The notes: generated from the sequence alone by a model not told the origin. DNA of 37,909 nucleotides from Deltaproteobacteria bacterium UBA6930 (GCA_002450755.1 DKAI01000192.1:1-37909); one strand, 5' to 3'. Positions 15,952-24,652 are shown, numbered from the stretch's first letter. A program made the numbers and translations.

Positions 15952-18900
15952 ATGAAGAATCAGAATATCACGAAAGTACTAGTAGCAAACCGTGGAGAAA
16001 TAGCCGTCAGAATACTCCACGCGACGAAGGAACTTGGGATTGAATCATTCTCTATTTTTTCAGAGGATGACCGAGATGCACTCCATGTAGCCGCCTCTGA
16101 TCACTCTTTGGCTCTCGATGGAGAAGGTCCAAGCGCTTACCTGGATTCGGACCAAATAATCTCTTTGGCTCTTGAATCCGAATGCACCGCGATCCATCCC
16201 GGATATGGTTTTCTTTCAGAAGACGCAGCATTTTCCTCGCAGTGCATCTCTGCAGGTTTAACTTGGATTGGGCCCGGGCCCGATGTACTGAAGTTGTTTG
16301 GCGAAAAGAATCGCGCTCGTGCCTTTTCGGAAGAATTAGGAATTCCCACCCCAAAAGGTACAAATCAGGCAATCGATCTCAAAGGTGCTCTAGATTTTAT
16401 GGAAAGCCTACAAGGCACACCCATGGTCCTAAAGGCTGTCTCGGGGGGCGGCGGTAGAGGCATTAGGGTTGTTAGAGAAGTAAGCCGACTCGAAGAGGCG
16501 TTCAAACGTTCGGCATCTGAAGCTTTAGGTGCATTTGGTAATGCGGACCTTTACGCGGAAGTGTGGCTTGATCAAGTGAGGCACATAGAGGTCCAAGTAG
16601 CGGGAGACGGAACAGGCGACATCGCAGTTTTGGGCGAAAGAGAGTGCACACTTCAACGACGACGCCAAAAATTAATTGAAATTGCTCCTTCACCGAGTAT
16701 CGACGATGAATTCCGTGATGTCCTTTTCAATGCTGCACGAACAATCTGCTCGGCGGCAAATTTTCAAAATCTCGGAACAGTCGAGTTCCTGATCAAAAAT
16801 TCAGATTCTTCCCCCTCAAATTCGGATCCCTACGTATTCATCGAAGTAAATCCTCGAATACAAGTCGAACATACAGTCACGGAGGAAATTTTTGGAATTG
16901 ATCTCGTAAAAACTCAACTGGCAATCGCTGGAGGCTCTTCACTTCTAGAATTGGGACTGGCTCCGGGAGAAGAGCCAAGTCCGAGAGGAAGATCAATTCA
17001 AATTCGAGTAAATTGCGAACGTCTAAACCAGAGCGGTGAAATTTTTCCAGCTAGCGGCTCGCTCGACAAATTTGAAACGCCCAAAGGCCGAGGAATCCGG
17101 GTAGAGACAGCTGCCTATACGAACTACGAACCCAATCCACGCTTTGACTCTCTACTGGCAAAATTAATAGCAAGTACACCCTCAGGCTCTTACAAGGACC
17201 TCCTGGCTCTTGGTCGCCGAGCAATTCGTGATTTGCGTGTCGAAGGTATCGAAACAAATGCATCTTTCCTTCTAAATATTCTCGCTGCAGAAGATGTAAT
17301 TAACAATCAAATTCATACAGGATTTATAGAAGAAAAATTTAGTGACCTGGTAGAACACAAAACAGATAAAGAAAGTTCGGTCCCGCCGGTTAGAAATATT
17401 CAGTCAACCTCTCTTGCTGGTGCACAACTCGACACTGACGATCCTCTTGCGGTTCTAGATTATGGAAAACAAACTTCGGATCTTAAAGCTGGTAACGACA
17501 TATATGACACGGAAAGTGAAGGACACGAGACGATCTTTGCCCCTATGCAAGGAACCATAATCGATATTGCTGTAGATATCGGAGATATAGTGCGACAAGG
17601 CGATAGCTTATTAATCATGGAAGCGATGAAAATGGAGCACGTCATTGTCGCTTCGGAAAGCGGCCTGATTCAAGAACTAACCACCTCAAAAGGCGATACG
17701 GTTCGAGAAGGATCTCCTCTAGCTCGCATTGAAAAAAGAGATGTCCCAAAAGAGAACGAAACATCACAAGACGAAATCGACCTTGATCATATTCGGCCAG
17801 ATTTAGCGGAATCGATAGAACGACACCACGTAGGACTAGACGAGAATAGACCTGCAGCTGTGGCACGTCGTAGACAAAAGGGTCAAAGGACGGCTCGCGA
17901 GAACATAGACGATCTTTGCGACAGCGGTAGTTTTGTCGAATATGGCGCACTACTAATCGCAGGCCAGAGAAAACGACGAACACTAGAAGATCTCATAGAA
18001 AACACACCTGCCGATGGTCTTATTAGTGGTATCGGTAGTGTGAACGGAGATTTGTTTGGTTCTGAAAACACCCGATGCACCGTCATGTCATACGACTACA
18101 CAGTTCTAGCAGGCACACAAGGAATGCAGAATCATAGAAAGCATGACCGAATGTTCGATCTTGCTATTCGCTGGAAAACTCCTCTAATTTTCTTTACCGA
18201 AGGTGGTGGTGGAAGACCTGGCGACACTGATGGTCTAAGCCCAGTGGGATTGGACCTTATAACATTTAACCACTTTGGAAAATTAAGTGGTCTTGTACCG
18301 TTGATCGGAATCAACTCTGGCAATTGTTTCGCCGGAAACGCAGCGTTGTTGGGATGTTGCGATGTTGTAATCGCAACTAAAAACTCTTCCATCGGAATGG
18401 GAGGGCCTGCAATGATTGAAGGAGGTGGCCTTGGGGTTTTTCGGCCCGAGGAGGTTGGACCGCTTAAAGTCCAGGTCCCTAATGGTGTTGTCGATATTCC
18501 CGTTAAGGATGAAACTGAAGCCGTCTCTATAGCGAAAAAATATCTTTCATTTTTCCAAGGCAACTTGTCTGCATGGGAATGTGACGACCAGCGTTTACTT
18601 CGCAACGCTATACCCGAGAATCGTCTTAGGGCATATGACGTGCGGAACGTAATAGACACACTTTGCGATAGAGATTCCGTTCTTGAACTCAGGAGAGGGT
18701 TCGGTTTGGGAATAATCACAGCCCTCGCAAGGATCGAAGGCAGACCTTTAGGGATAATTGCCAACAATCCTGGTCACCTGGCTGGAGCAATCGACAGCGA
18801 TGGATCTGACAAAGCTGCGCGTTTCATGCAATTGTGCGATGCGTTCGATCTGCCCATCCTTAATCTTTGTGACACCCCTGGCATGATGGTTGGTCCCGAG

Positions 18901-19347
18901 GTTGAGAAGACAGCCCTCGTAAGACATTGCTGCCGTTTGTTTGTCACTGGAGCAAGCCTTACAGTTCCTTTCTTTACAGTGATTTTACGAAAGGCTTATG
19001 GGCTTGGTGCACAGGCCATGGCAGGCGCAAGCTTCAAGGCGCCCGGCTTTACTATTTCATGGCCAACGGGAGAATTCGGAGGAATGGGCCTCGAGGGCGC
19101 CGTAAAGCTCGGATATCGAAAAGACTTAGAGGCCATCCAGGATCCAAAAGAAAGAAAGGCTCTTTTTGACGAGATGGTCGCCCGTATGTACAAGCAGGGC
19201 AAAGCTGTCAGCATGGCGACATCATTTGAAATCGATGATGTCATTGACCCGATTGATACTCGGCATTGGATTACGAATAGTTTAGATGCGGTACCAAAAA
19301 GTACATTGGAACCAGGCAAAAGACGACCATATATAGACACCTGGTAA
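15952..19347 (+). CDS. Single-chain biotin-dependent acyl-CoA carboxylase (BC-BCCP-CT)
   Basis: An 1131-residue multidomain enzyme. Residues ~7-460 are biotin carboxylase: KVLVANRGEIA, the ATP-grasp GGGGRG loop, QRRRQKLIE and EVNPRIQVEH. Residues ~530-598 are the biotin carrier domain with EAMKMEH, the biotinyl Lys being K560. Residues ~625-1131 are a carboxyltransferase with beta-like and alpha-like halves. Oxyanion-type glycines lie in EGGGGRPG and in AGASFKAPG. Size and order match single-chain long-chain acyl-CoA carboxylases described from mycobacteria rather than the usual separate subunits. It would transfer CO2 from bicarbonate to the alpha-carbon of an acyl-CoA, with ATP, in the cytoplasm. 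The ATG is preceded only by a weak A-rich site. A RidA-like gene follows after 45 bp. Confidence 0.93.
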   Translation: MKNQNITKVLVANRGEIAVRILHATKELGIESFSIFSEDDRDALHVAASDHSLALDGEGPSAYLDSDQIISLALESECTAIHPGYGFLSEDAAFSSQCISAGLTWIGPGPDVLKLFGEKNRARAFSEELGIPTPKGTNQAIDLKGALDFMESLQGTPMVLKAVSGGGGRGIRVVREVSRLEEAFKRSASEALGAFGNADLYAEVWLDQVRHIEVQVAGDGTGDIAVLGERECTLQRRRQKLIEIAPSPSIDDEFRDVLFNAARTICSAANFQNLGTVEFLIKNSDSSPSNSDPYVFIEVNPRIQVEHTVTEEIFGIDLVKTQLAIAGGSSLLELGLAPGEEPSPRGRSIQIRVNCERLNQSGEIFPASGSLDKFETPKGRGIRVETAAYTNYEPNPRFDSLLAKLIASTPSGSYKDLLALGRRAIRDLRVEGIETNASFLLNILAAEDVINNQIHTGFIEEKFSDLVEHKTDKESSVPPVRNIQSTSLAGAQLDTDDPLAVLDYGKQTSDLKAGNDIYDTESEGHETIFAPMQGTIIDIAVDIGDIVRQGDSLLIMEAMKMEHVIVASESGLIQELTTSKGDTVREGSPLARIEKRDVPKENETSQDEIDLDHIRPDLAESIERHHVGLDENRPAAVARRRQKGQRTARENIDDLCDSGSFVEYGALLIAGQRKRRTLEDLIENTPADGLISGIGSVNGDLFGSENTRCTVMSYDYTVLAGTQGMQNHRKHDRMFDLAIRWKTPLIFFTEGGGGRPGDTDGLSPVGLDLITFNHFGKLSGLVPLIGINSGNCFAGNAALLGCCDVVIATKNSSIGMGGPAMIEGGGLGVFRPEEVGPLKVQVPNGVVDIPVKDETEAVSIAKKYLSFFQGNLSAWECDDQRLLRNAIPENRLRAYDVRNVIDTLCDRDSVLELRRGFGLGIITALARIEGRPLGIIANNPGHLAGAIDSDGSDKAARFMQLCDAFDLPILNLCDTPGMMVGPEVEKTALVRHCCRLFVTGASLTVPFFTVILRKAYGLGAQAMAGASFKAPGFTISWPTGEFGGMGLEGAVKLGYRKDLEAIQDPKERKALFDEMVARMYKQGKAVSMATSFEIDDVIDPIDTRHWITNSLDAVPKSTLEPGKRRPYIDTW

Positions 19348-19357
19348 TAACCCAACT

Positions 19358-19390
19358 TGCTATAATTAAACGAAAGATCTGAAGGAGACC
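19358..19390 (+). promoter_or_regulatory. Extended -10 promoter and ribosome-binding site for the RidA-like gene
   Basis: TGCTATAAT at 19358-19366 is a perfect -10 box with the extended TGn element, 26 bp before the ATG. No -35 hexamer at normal spacing is seen; TAGACA at 19334-19339 is 21 bp away. A strong AAGGAGA lies 5-6 nt before the ATG. The RidA-like gene may therefore be transcribed independently of the carboxylase. Confidence 0.5.
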
Positions 19391-19392
19391 TT

Positions 19393-19776
19393 ATGATCGA
19401 GCAAATAATACCCAAAGAGATGCAAGCATTCTATGACACCTTTCACTTCGCCCCGGCGGTAAAGGACGGCGATCACCTTCGTTGCTCCGGAATGCTCGGG
19501 TTCGATGCAAAAGGAAAATGTCCATCTGAACCAGAAAGTCAGTTCACTCTCGCGTTCAATAATTTAAAGGTTCTTCTTAATGAAGCAGGCGTTTCATTTG
19601 AAAACATAGTTGAAATGACAACTTTCCACGTTTCTCTGAACGAACACATGACCACTTTTACTAAGGTCAAAGATCAATTCATAAAAGATCCTTTTCCTGC
19701 ATGGACCGCTATCGGAATAAGCGAACTCGCAATACCTGGGGCCCTAGTCGAGATCAGAGTAACAGCACGGCTCTAA
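19393..19776 (+). CDS. RidA/YjgF-family protein
   Basis: A 127-residue YjgF/YER057c/UK114 (Rid) family protein with the expected strands (HLRCSGMLGFDA, a central NLKVLLNEAG helix and ALVEIRVTARL at the end). Archetypal RidA deaminates reactive enamines and imines using an Arg just before the final strand. Here the matching stretch reads ISELAIPG, so the Arg seems to be absent. That places the protein with the Rid subgroups that lack deaminase activity or use another chemistry. It sits behind the acyl-CoA carboxylase and has its own extended -10 promoter. A trimeric cytoplasmic protein is expected from the family. Confidence 0.85.
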   Translation: MIEQIIPKEMQAFYDTFHFAPAVKDGDHLRCSGMLGFDAKGKCPSEPESQFTLAFNNLKVLLNEAGVSFENIVEMTTFHVSLNEHMTTFTKVKDQFIKDPFPAWTAIGISELAIPGALVEIRVTARL

Positions 19777-19812
19777 CTTTCCTACCGGTCCTGAAAAGGA
19801 ACATTGTTCTCC

Positions 19813-20625
19813 ATGAATCAGAAATACCGCTGTGCACTCGTCATAGTAAACACGCTAGCTATCGTCTTGTTCGCAAATACGCCAGCTGCTCAAAGTACAG
19901 ATGATCTAGAAAAAGGTCTCGCTATTGCCATTGAAGCCGAAAAGAGAGACCTAGGTTGGCTAGACAGCGAAGTTACTCTTTATATGGTCCTTCGAAACAA
20001 GCAGGGAAAAGAAAGTACACGCTCGATCCGTCAAAGTAGTCTGGAAATTCCCGAAGCAGGATATGGCGATCGAAGCCTCGTCGTTTTCGACTCACCCAAA
20101 GACGTAGAGGGAACGGCACTCCTCTCTCACACTAAAACTCTAAAGCCAGATGATCAATGGCTTTTCCTCCCAGCCCTGAAGCGAGTCAAACGAATTTCCT
20201 CAAAGAATAAATCAGGTCCGTTTGTAGGAAGCGAATTTGCGTACGAAGATCTTCTATCTCAGGAAATCGAAAAATATAGTTACAAGTGGCTACGGGACGA
20301 AGAATTAAACGGTCAAAGATTTTTTGTAGTGGAATCTACTCCGCAGTATAAAAACTCGGGGTACTCAAAACTTGTTATGTGGCTCGATCAAATTGAATAT
20401 AGAGTCCATAAGACTGATTACTACGATCGAAAAAATTCGTTACTCAAAACACTTACACATCTCGGTTACAACAAATATTTAGACCAGTACTGGCGTGCAG
20501 ACCAGCTTAGAATGGTCAATCATCAAACGGGCAAGAGTACAGATCTATTTTTTAATGATTGGGCTTTCCAAACTGGACAGCAAAACGCAAAATTTACTCC
20601 CGCGAGGTTAAAACGGGCCCGTTGA
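19813..20625 (+). CDS. LolA-like outer membrane lipoprotein-sorting protein
   Basis: A secreted protein of about 270 residues from the LolA_like (pfam17131-type) family. It has a Sec signal peptide (hydrophobic ~10-22, cut after an APAAQS-like site), then strand-rich segments such as WLFLPALKRVKRISS and a final FTPARLKRAR typical of these proteins. Relatives are normally encoded with RND/MMPL exporters and a beta-barrel, and are thought to move lipids or lipoproteins through the periplasm. I placed the start at ATG 19813. A TTG at 19804 sits only 3 nt after AAAAGGA and is an alternative adding three residues. The stop overlaps the proposed start of the beta-barrel gene, so the two are translationally coupled. 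Confidence 0.85.
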   Translation: MNQKYRCALVIVNTLAIVLFANTPAAQSTDDLEKGLAIAIEAEKRDLGWLDSEVTLYMVLRNKQGKESTRSIRQSSLEIPEAGYGDRSLVVFDSPKDVEGTALLSHTKTLKPDDQWLFLPALKRVKRISSKNKSGPFVGSEFAYEDLLSQEIEKYSYKWLRDEELNGQRFFVVESTPQYKNSGYSKLVMWLDQIEYRVHKTDYYDRKNSLLKTLTHLGYNKYLDQYWRADQLRMVNHQTGKSTDLFFNDWAFQTGQQNAKFTPARLKRAR

Positions 20626-21884
20626 GACTTGCCTCCGGCTATACACAACCTGTCCGCATTTTTTATCAGATTCTTTTTTCATTCATTTTCTTTTTTTTAC
20701 TACTTACTAGGGGATCTGCGGCAGGCAATTTCCCAGGCGATTGGGGAATTACAGGAGAAATCGGCGTACAGGTACGATCGTTCCCGCGCGATCCCAACTT
20801 TGAGGTCCAAGAGCATGCGACAATCTCTCCTTCCATAACAATGGAAGTCGAGCTTCTAAAGGAATGGAATAACGGGCGCGACCGATTCACGTTCATTCCA
20901 TTCGGACGCTGGGATGCCCACGACGACCAGAGGTCACGACTAGAAATAAAAGAATTGCACTGGACCCACCAGGAAGAAGATTGGTCACTTCTACTTGGAA
21001 TAAGTAAAGTATTTTGGGGGGTTACAGAATCTCGTCACCTCGTAGACATTATAAATCAGACCGACTCATCGGCAGATATAGACGGCGAAGACAAACTCGG
21101 ACAACCGATGATAAATCTCACTCTGGAGCGTGAGTGGGGTTCAATCGATCTATTCCTTCTTCCCTATTTTCGGGAACGAATATTTCCCAAACAAGATGCG
21201 AGGCTGAAAGGTTTATTTTCAGTGCGAGGAGATGCTGCCTATAGCTCTTCACTTAAAGAATGGCATCCAGACTGGGCCATGCGCTACTCGCACACATTTG
21301 GAGAATTCGATCTAGGCGTATCTTTCTTTCGCGGAACGAGCAGAGAGCCAAGACCAAAGGAGCGCGAGGCAAACTCAAAAGGGAAAACCGTTAGAGCATA
21401 TTACGAAACTATCAGTCAATTTGGAATTGATCTTCAATGGACTCGCGACTCCTGGCTATGGAAGCTCGAGCATTCCGTAACTTACGGTTACCGTAAAACC
21501 TTCTGGGGTTTAGTTGCAGGATTCGAACACACGTTTTTCCAAATATTCGATACAAATGCCGATCTAGGACTTCTGGCTGAATATCTTTACGACGCTCGGA
21601 CTCACAATGTGTTCGAAGCGCCTCCATCAGCGGACGAACATGACATCTTTGGTGGCGTTCGAATTTCTCTAAACAATCCGGCAGATTCTAATCTCTTAGC
21701 AGGGATAATCATGGATGCACGAGACGGCGAAGTTTCGGCTCTCGTAGAGGCATCTCATCGGTTAAATCAAAATTGGGTTTTTGAGGTTGAAACTCGATGG
21801 CTTTTTGCCACCGATACCCTAAGTGCATTTCACGATCTACGTAGAGATAGCTTTATTAGTGCACGTCTAGTTTGGTATTTTTAA
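20622..21884 (+). CDS. Outer-membrane beta-barrel protein (alginate-export/DUF1302-like)
   Basis: A protein of about 420 residues predicted to be an outer-membrane beta-barrel. A signal peptide with a very hydrophobic FSFIFFFLLL core ends at GSAAG. It is followed by many alternating amphipathic strands and a C-terminal strand ending VWYF, with a final aromatic residue as BAM substrates have. I chose the TTG at 20622, which overlaps the TGA of the LolA-like gene (TTGA) and leaves a normal signal peptide; the frame stays open upstream to 20559, but those residues look like non-coding overlap. Homologues are usually found with RND exporters, and none is visible here. It probably works with the upstream LolA-like protein in envelope transport. 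Confidence 0.78.
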   Translation: MRLASGYTQPVRIFYQILFSFIFFFLLLTRGSAAGNFPGDWGITGEIGVQVRSFPRDPNFEVQEHATISPSITMEVELLKEWNNGRDRFTFIPFGRWDAHDDQRSRLEIKELHWTHQEEDWSLLLGISKVFWGVTESRHLVDIINQTDSSADIDGEDKLGQPMINLTLEREWGSIDLFLLPYFRERIFPKQDARLKGLFSVRGDAAYSSSLKEWHPDWAMRYSHTFGEFDLGVSFFRGTSREPRPKEREANSKGKTVRAYYETISQFGIDLQWTRDSWLWKLEHSVTYGYRKTFWGLVAGFEHTFFQIFDTNADLGLLAEYLYDARTHNVFEAPPSADEHDIFGGVRISLNNPADSNLLAGIIMDARDGEVSALVEASHRLNQNWVFEVETRWLFATDTLSAFHDLRRDSFISARLVWYF

Positions 21885-21922
21885 AACGCGATCTAACCCG
21901 AAGGAGGCGAAAGGATTCATAT

Positions 21923-22705
21923 ATGAGTAACTCTTTAAAAAATAAGATTGCATTGGTAACCGGCGGGGGAAGGGGGATCGGCCGCTCAATCTCAGAACGA
22001 CTCGCCGAAGAAGGAGCCATCGTTGCTATTAACTATCGGAATGATGTGGAATCAGCGAATGAGACTCTTCGAAATATCGATACAAATGGTGGCGTTGGAA
22101 AGATCTTTAAAGCTTCAATCGACGACGAAAATGAAGCTAAAGCAATGGTCGATCAAATCAAAAAAGAATTTGGGGTTGTCGATATTCTTATAAACAATGC
22201 CGGAATTGCAAGCAAAGGAAAGTCTGTTGAGAGAACTGATCCCGAGGAACTGCTTCAAGTAATGAGGATCCACGCACTAGCCCCTCACAGGATGTGTCAA
22301 TTAGTACTTCCGGATATGAAGAAAAAAAAGAAAGGAAACATTGTAATGATTTCTAGCGTTGCCACACTTGGACAGGCAGCCGGTGGAGCACCTTACAATA
22401 TGGGAAAATCAGCAATGGAGTCTCTAGCATTAACGCTTGCAAAAGAAGTAAGAAAACACGGCATTCGGGTTAACATTGTAGCGCCTGGAATCGTAGAAAC
22501 GGAAATGGGAGACCGATTAATACAAGCTGTAGTTGGAGTAGAATCTATTCAAGAAATCGCTCTCAAGATGCCTTTCGAGAGACTGTGTCAGCCCCAGGAT
22601 GTCGCGAATGCCGTACATTTTCTCGTCTCTGAAGAAGCATCATACATCACGGGAGAAAAAATAAACGTTTGGGGTGGTGGTGAAACAATCAGTGGCATGG
22701 CTTAA
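21923..22705 (+). CDS. Short-chain dehydrogenase/reductase (FabG-like)
   Basis: A 260-residue classical SDR, the second in the window. It shows TGGGRGIG near residue 15, the NNAG motif, an ISSVA segment with the catalytic Ser, and PYNMGK with Tyr and Lys. A final GEKINVWGG matches the C-terminal family signature. The chosen ATG at 21923 has AAGGA 7 nt upstream and starts the conserved Rossmann strand. An in-frame start at 21872 would overlap the barrel gene and add an Arg-rich tail, so I reject it. It is only moderately similar to the SDR at 15098. It closes the plus-strand run, tail to tail with an LLM oxidoreductase. The substrate is unknown. Confidence 0.9.
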   Translation: MSNSLKNKIALVTGGGRGIGRSISERLAEEGAIVAINYRNDVESANETLRNIDTNGGVGKIFKASIDDENEAKAMVDQIKKEFGVVDILINNAGIASKGKSVERTDPEELLQVMRIHALAPHRMCQLVLPDMKKKKKGNIVMISSVATLGQAAGGAPYNMGKSAMESLALTLAKEVRKHGIRVNIVAPGIVETEMGDRLIQAVVGVESIQEIALKMPFERLCQPQDVANAVHFLVSEEASYITGEKINVWGGGETISGMA

Positions 22706-22767
22706 AAGCCAAAAGAGGTCTGACTACAAATAAGTATCGCTAGAGCTAATCCTCGCCTGATAATATT

Positions 22768-23844
22768 TTAAAGTTTTCTTAAGACTTCCTTGCACTCATT
22801 CAGTGTGATTCTTTGGTGATCCATACTGGGCAATAAAGTGATTTCATCAACCCCAGCGGATTCGGCAGCACGCATTTCTTCGATGACTTCATCGACAGTC
22901 CCGGCAATTACGGTACCTCGAATCATTTCGGGTGTGACAAATTTTCGCTCTTCTGGCCGGAGGAACGTGGCGTGACCGTTATACATCTCGCGATAGCGTT
23001 TCTCCTCCGGTGTTTTCATCTTATTTACGAAATCATAAAATTCATCCCATACACCCCGCATATACTCCGGGATTATTTCTTCGTTGCCACTTCTTTCATA
23101 GATCTCGTATATGGCGTGAAGCAGGAGAGTAGTCATGGCCCCCACTTGATCTATCACCCGATCGTCTGTGAGTGTCTCGTTCGGCTGCAATACGATTGCA
23201 TTACTAATCGTCATCTTGCGATAGCTTCCCGGCAACACTCTTCCGATAGAATCAGCACCTTCTTGTATCATCCCTAAGCTGAAGGCCACCAACTGCGGAT
23301 CGACCATTCCTGCAGAAATAAGCCCATCTCCATATTTACCTGCGAGTTGCAGCGCCTTGGGGCCGTTGGCTGCTACGTAGATCGGTATGTGATCTTCGAG
23401 GTTGTAGAAGCCTAGGTCTTGATGAAGAAACTGGATACTACGTGTTGTGCCATTGAAAGTTAAGTCGACCTCATCTCCTTTCAACAAAGCTCTTGTAACT
23501 CTCAGATACTCCTCGAAAATTTTTAATTTCATGGGCTTCATTCCCATTACTTGCATGGCGGTGTGTCCAGTGCCTAAACCGAGAAAAACGCGCCCTGGTG
23601 CGAGCTGATTGATTCCAGCAATCGATTGCGCGGTCACGGGGGCTATCCGCGTTCCAGGTATGGAGACGCCAGTCCCTAATCTAATTTTAGTAGTTGCCTG
23701 TGCTGCTAAGGCCATTGTCGAGTAGCAGTCGGACCATATCATCTGTGAGTCTGGAAACCAGGCAGAGTCGAATCCAATTTTTTCTACTTCCTGAACTAGT
23801 TTCCAGTCATCGATTTTAGTCAAAACCGTAAAGCCTAGTTTCAT
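22768..23844 (-). CDS. LLM class F420-dependent oxidoreductase (third paralogue)
   Basis: A 358-residue luciferase-like TIM-barrel oxidoreductase. It opens with MKLGFTVLT and contains GFDSAWFPDSQ, the strand KIRLGTGVSIPGTR, the RVFLGLGTGHTAMQVMG signature, and PIYVAANGPKALQLAGKYGDGLI. These features fit the F420-dependent methylene-H4MPT reductase-like branch. The ATG is preceded by AAGGAG 6 nt upstream. It is downstream of a surface-adhesin-E-like gene on the same strand (76-bp gap with a hairpin), so it may be co-transcribed or have its own promoter. Sequence differences to the LLM proteins at 5514 and 11941 are large, so it probably has a different substrate. Confidence 0.88.
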   Translation of the reverse strand: MKLGFTVLTKIDDWKLVQEVEKIGFDSAWFPDSQMIWSDCYSTMALAAQATTKIRLGTGVSIPGTRIAPVTAQSIAGINQLAPGRVFLGLGTGHTAMQVMGMKPMKLKIFEEYLRVTRALLKGDEVDLTFNGTTRSIQFLHQDLGFYNLEDHIPIYVAANGPKALQLAGKYGDGLISAGMVDPQLVAFSLGMIQEGADSIGRVLPGSYRKMTISNAIVLQPNETLTDDRVIDQVGAMTTLLLHAIYEIYERSGNEEIIPEYMRGVWDEFYDFVNKMKTPEEKRYREMYNGHATFLRPEERKFVTPEMIRGTVIAGTVDEVIEEMRAAESAGVDEITLLPSMDHQRITLNECKEVLRKL

Positions 23845-23867
23845 TATTTACTCCTTCTTTCCGAACT

Positions 23868-23891
23868 CCACGACCGAAAAACGGGACGTGG
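23868..23891 (-). other. Hairpin between two minus-strand genes
   Basis: A stem of CCACG (23868-23872) with CGTGG (23887-23891) and an inner CCG/CGG pair around an A-rich (U-rich on the minus strand) loop. It lies between the surface-adhesin-E-like gene and the LLM gene, about 24 bp before the LLM ATG. No U-tract follows on the minus strand. It could be an attenuator or a processing site, or have no function. Confidence 0.3.
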
Positions 23892-23920
23892 TACCTTGAC
23901 CGTGGATACCGGAGCCTTGC

Positions 23921-24319
23921 CTAAAGGCCTGCTTCTGAGCAAATCTGCTTCGTGTACTTATACACGTCGGACCCCGGCGAGAGATGCACCCACTCCGTCT
24001 CAGGTTCTTGCCTCATTGGAGTTCCTGTTCCCATTGGTCCGTCCCACCCATATATGGCAATAGTTCTACGTCGCATGATTCCGCAATCGTATTCTTTTCG
24101 CACTGTGACCGACTTCAGTCCTTTCGTTGTTTCCTCCACAAAGTTGCGCAAGTCCCAGACGTAGACTGAGTTCCCATCTATTTTAAATTTAGAGTCATCG
24201 TAGAGATCAAATTCTACCCCGCTCTCAGATTTCAACCGGTCAATGTATACCCACTCCGCAAAAGCAATCGAAGGTGTTACGAGCAACGCGAGCAGCAGAG
24301 CTGCAGAGATGATCTTCAT
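23921..24319 (-). CDS. Surface-adhesin protein E-like exported protein
   Basis: A small secreted protein of about 132 residues. The hydrophobic signal (MKIISAALLLALL) ends at AFA, leaving a mature domain beginning EWVYIDR. The pattern of a Y/W-rich N-terminus, a DSKFKIDGNSVYVWDL strand pair and two Cys residues (about 78 and 128) fits the surface-adhesin E family, beta-rich exported proteins of unknown function. I used the ATG at 24319. An in-frame ATG at 24334 adds five residues, and neither has a clear ribosome-binding site. It lies just downstream of the IsdG-like gene, 30 bp apart, and is probably transcribed with it. Confidence 0.7.
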   Translation of the reverse strand: MKIISAALLLALLVTPSIAFAEWVYIDRLKSESGVEFDLYDDSKFKIDGNSVYVWDLRNFVEETTKGLKSVTVRKEYDCGIMRRRTIAIYGWDGPMGTGTPMRQEPETEWVHLSPGSDVYKYTKQICSEAGL

Positions 24320-24349
24320 AAAAGCATTGTGCATCGAAACGTAAATTTT

Positions 24350-24652
24350 TTAAATTACTACCACAAAACCCTCAAACTCTGGATGTCCTAAATATATGTC
24401 ACTATGGTTACCCGCCCCCCTGTGCGCCTGACGGAATGCATCGGACTTGGTCCAATTCGAGAAATCGTCCTCTGAACTCCATGTACTATGAGATGCGTAG
24501 AGGGTATGGGTTTCTTCTTTTTTACCCCTGATCAGGTAAAACTCTTTAAAACCCGGCACGCCCTTTAAATGAGAGTCGCGCTCCTTCCAAATCTTTTCAA
24601 AATCATTTTCCCGTCCGGGGACAATTTTAAATCGGTTCATCGCTATATACAT
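24350..24652 (-). CDS. IsdG-like antibiotic biosynthesis monooxygenase-fold (haem-degrading) protein
   Basis: A 100-residue dimeric ferredoxin-like (ABM) domain protein. The Asn-Trp-His triad of IsdG-type haem monooxygenases seems present as N6, W67 and H77, at almost the same positions as in the staphylococcal enzymes. Haem cleavage with iron release is therefore the best guess. The ATG at 24652 has GGAG about 8 nt upstream. The frame is open further upstream to 24874, but that extension has no family similarity and would overlap the divergent PhyH gene, so I reject it. It is followed by the surface-adhesin-E-like gene, which suggests a link to envelope or iron handling, but that is inference. 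Confidence 0.8.
   Translation of the reverse strand: MYIAMNRFKIVPGRENDFEKIWKERDSHLKGVPGFKEFYLIRGKKEETHTLYASHSTWSSEDDFSNWTKSDAFRQAHRGAGNHSDIYLGHPEFEGFVVVI

Noticed and set aside
18132..18767. A 211-codon antisense open frame within the acyl-CoA carboxylase
   Set aside because: The plus-strand frame holds the conserved carboxyltransferase sequence; the antisense product is Ser/Pro-rich with no domain and no ribosome-binding site.
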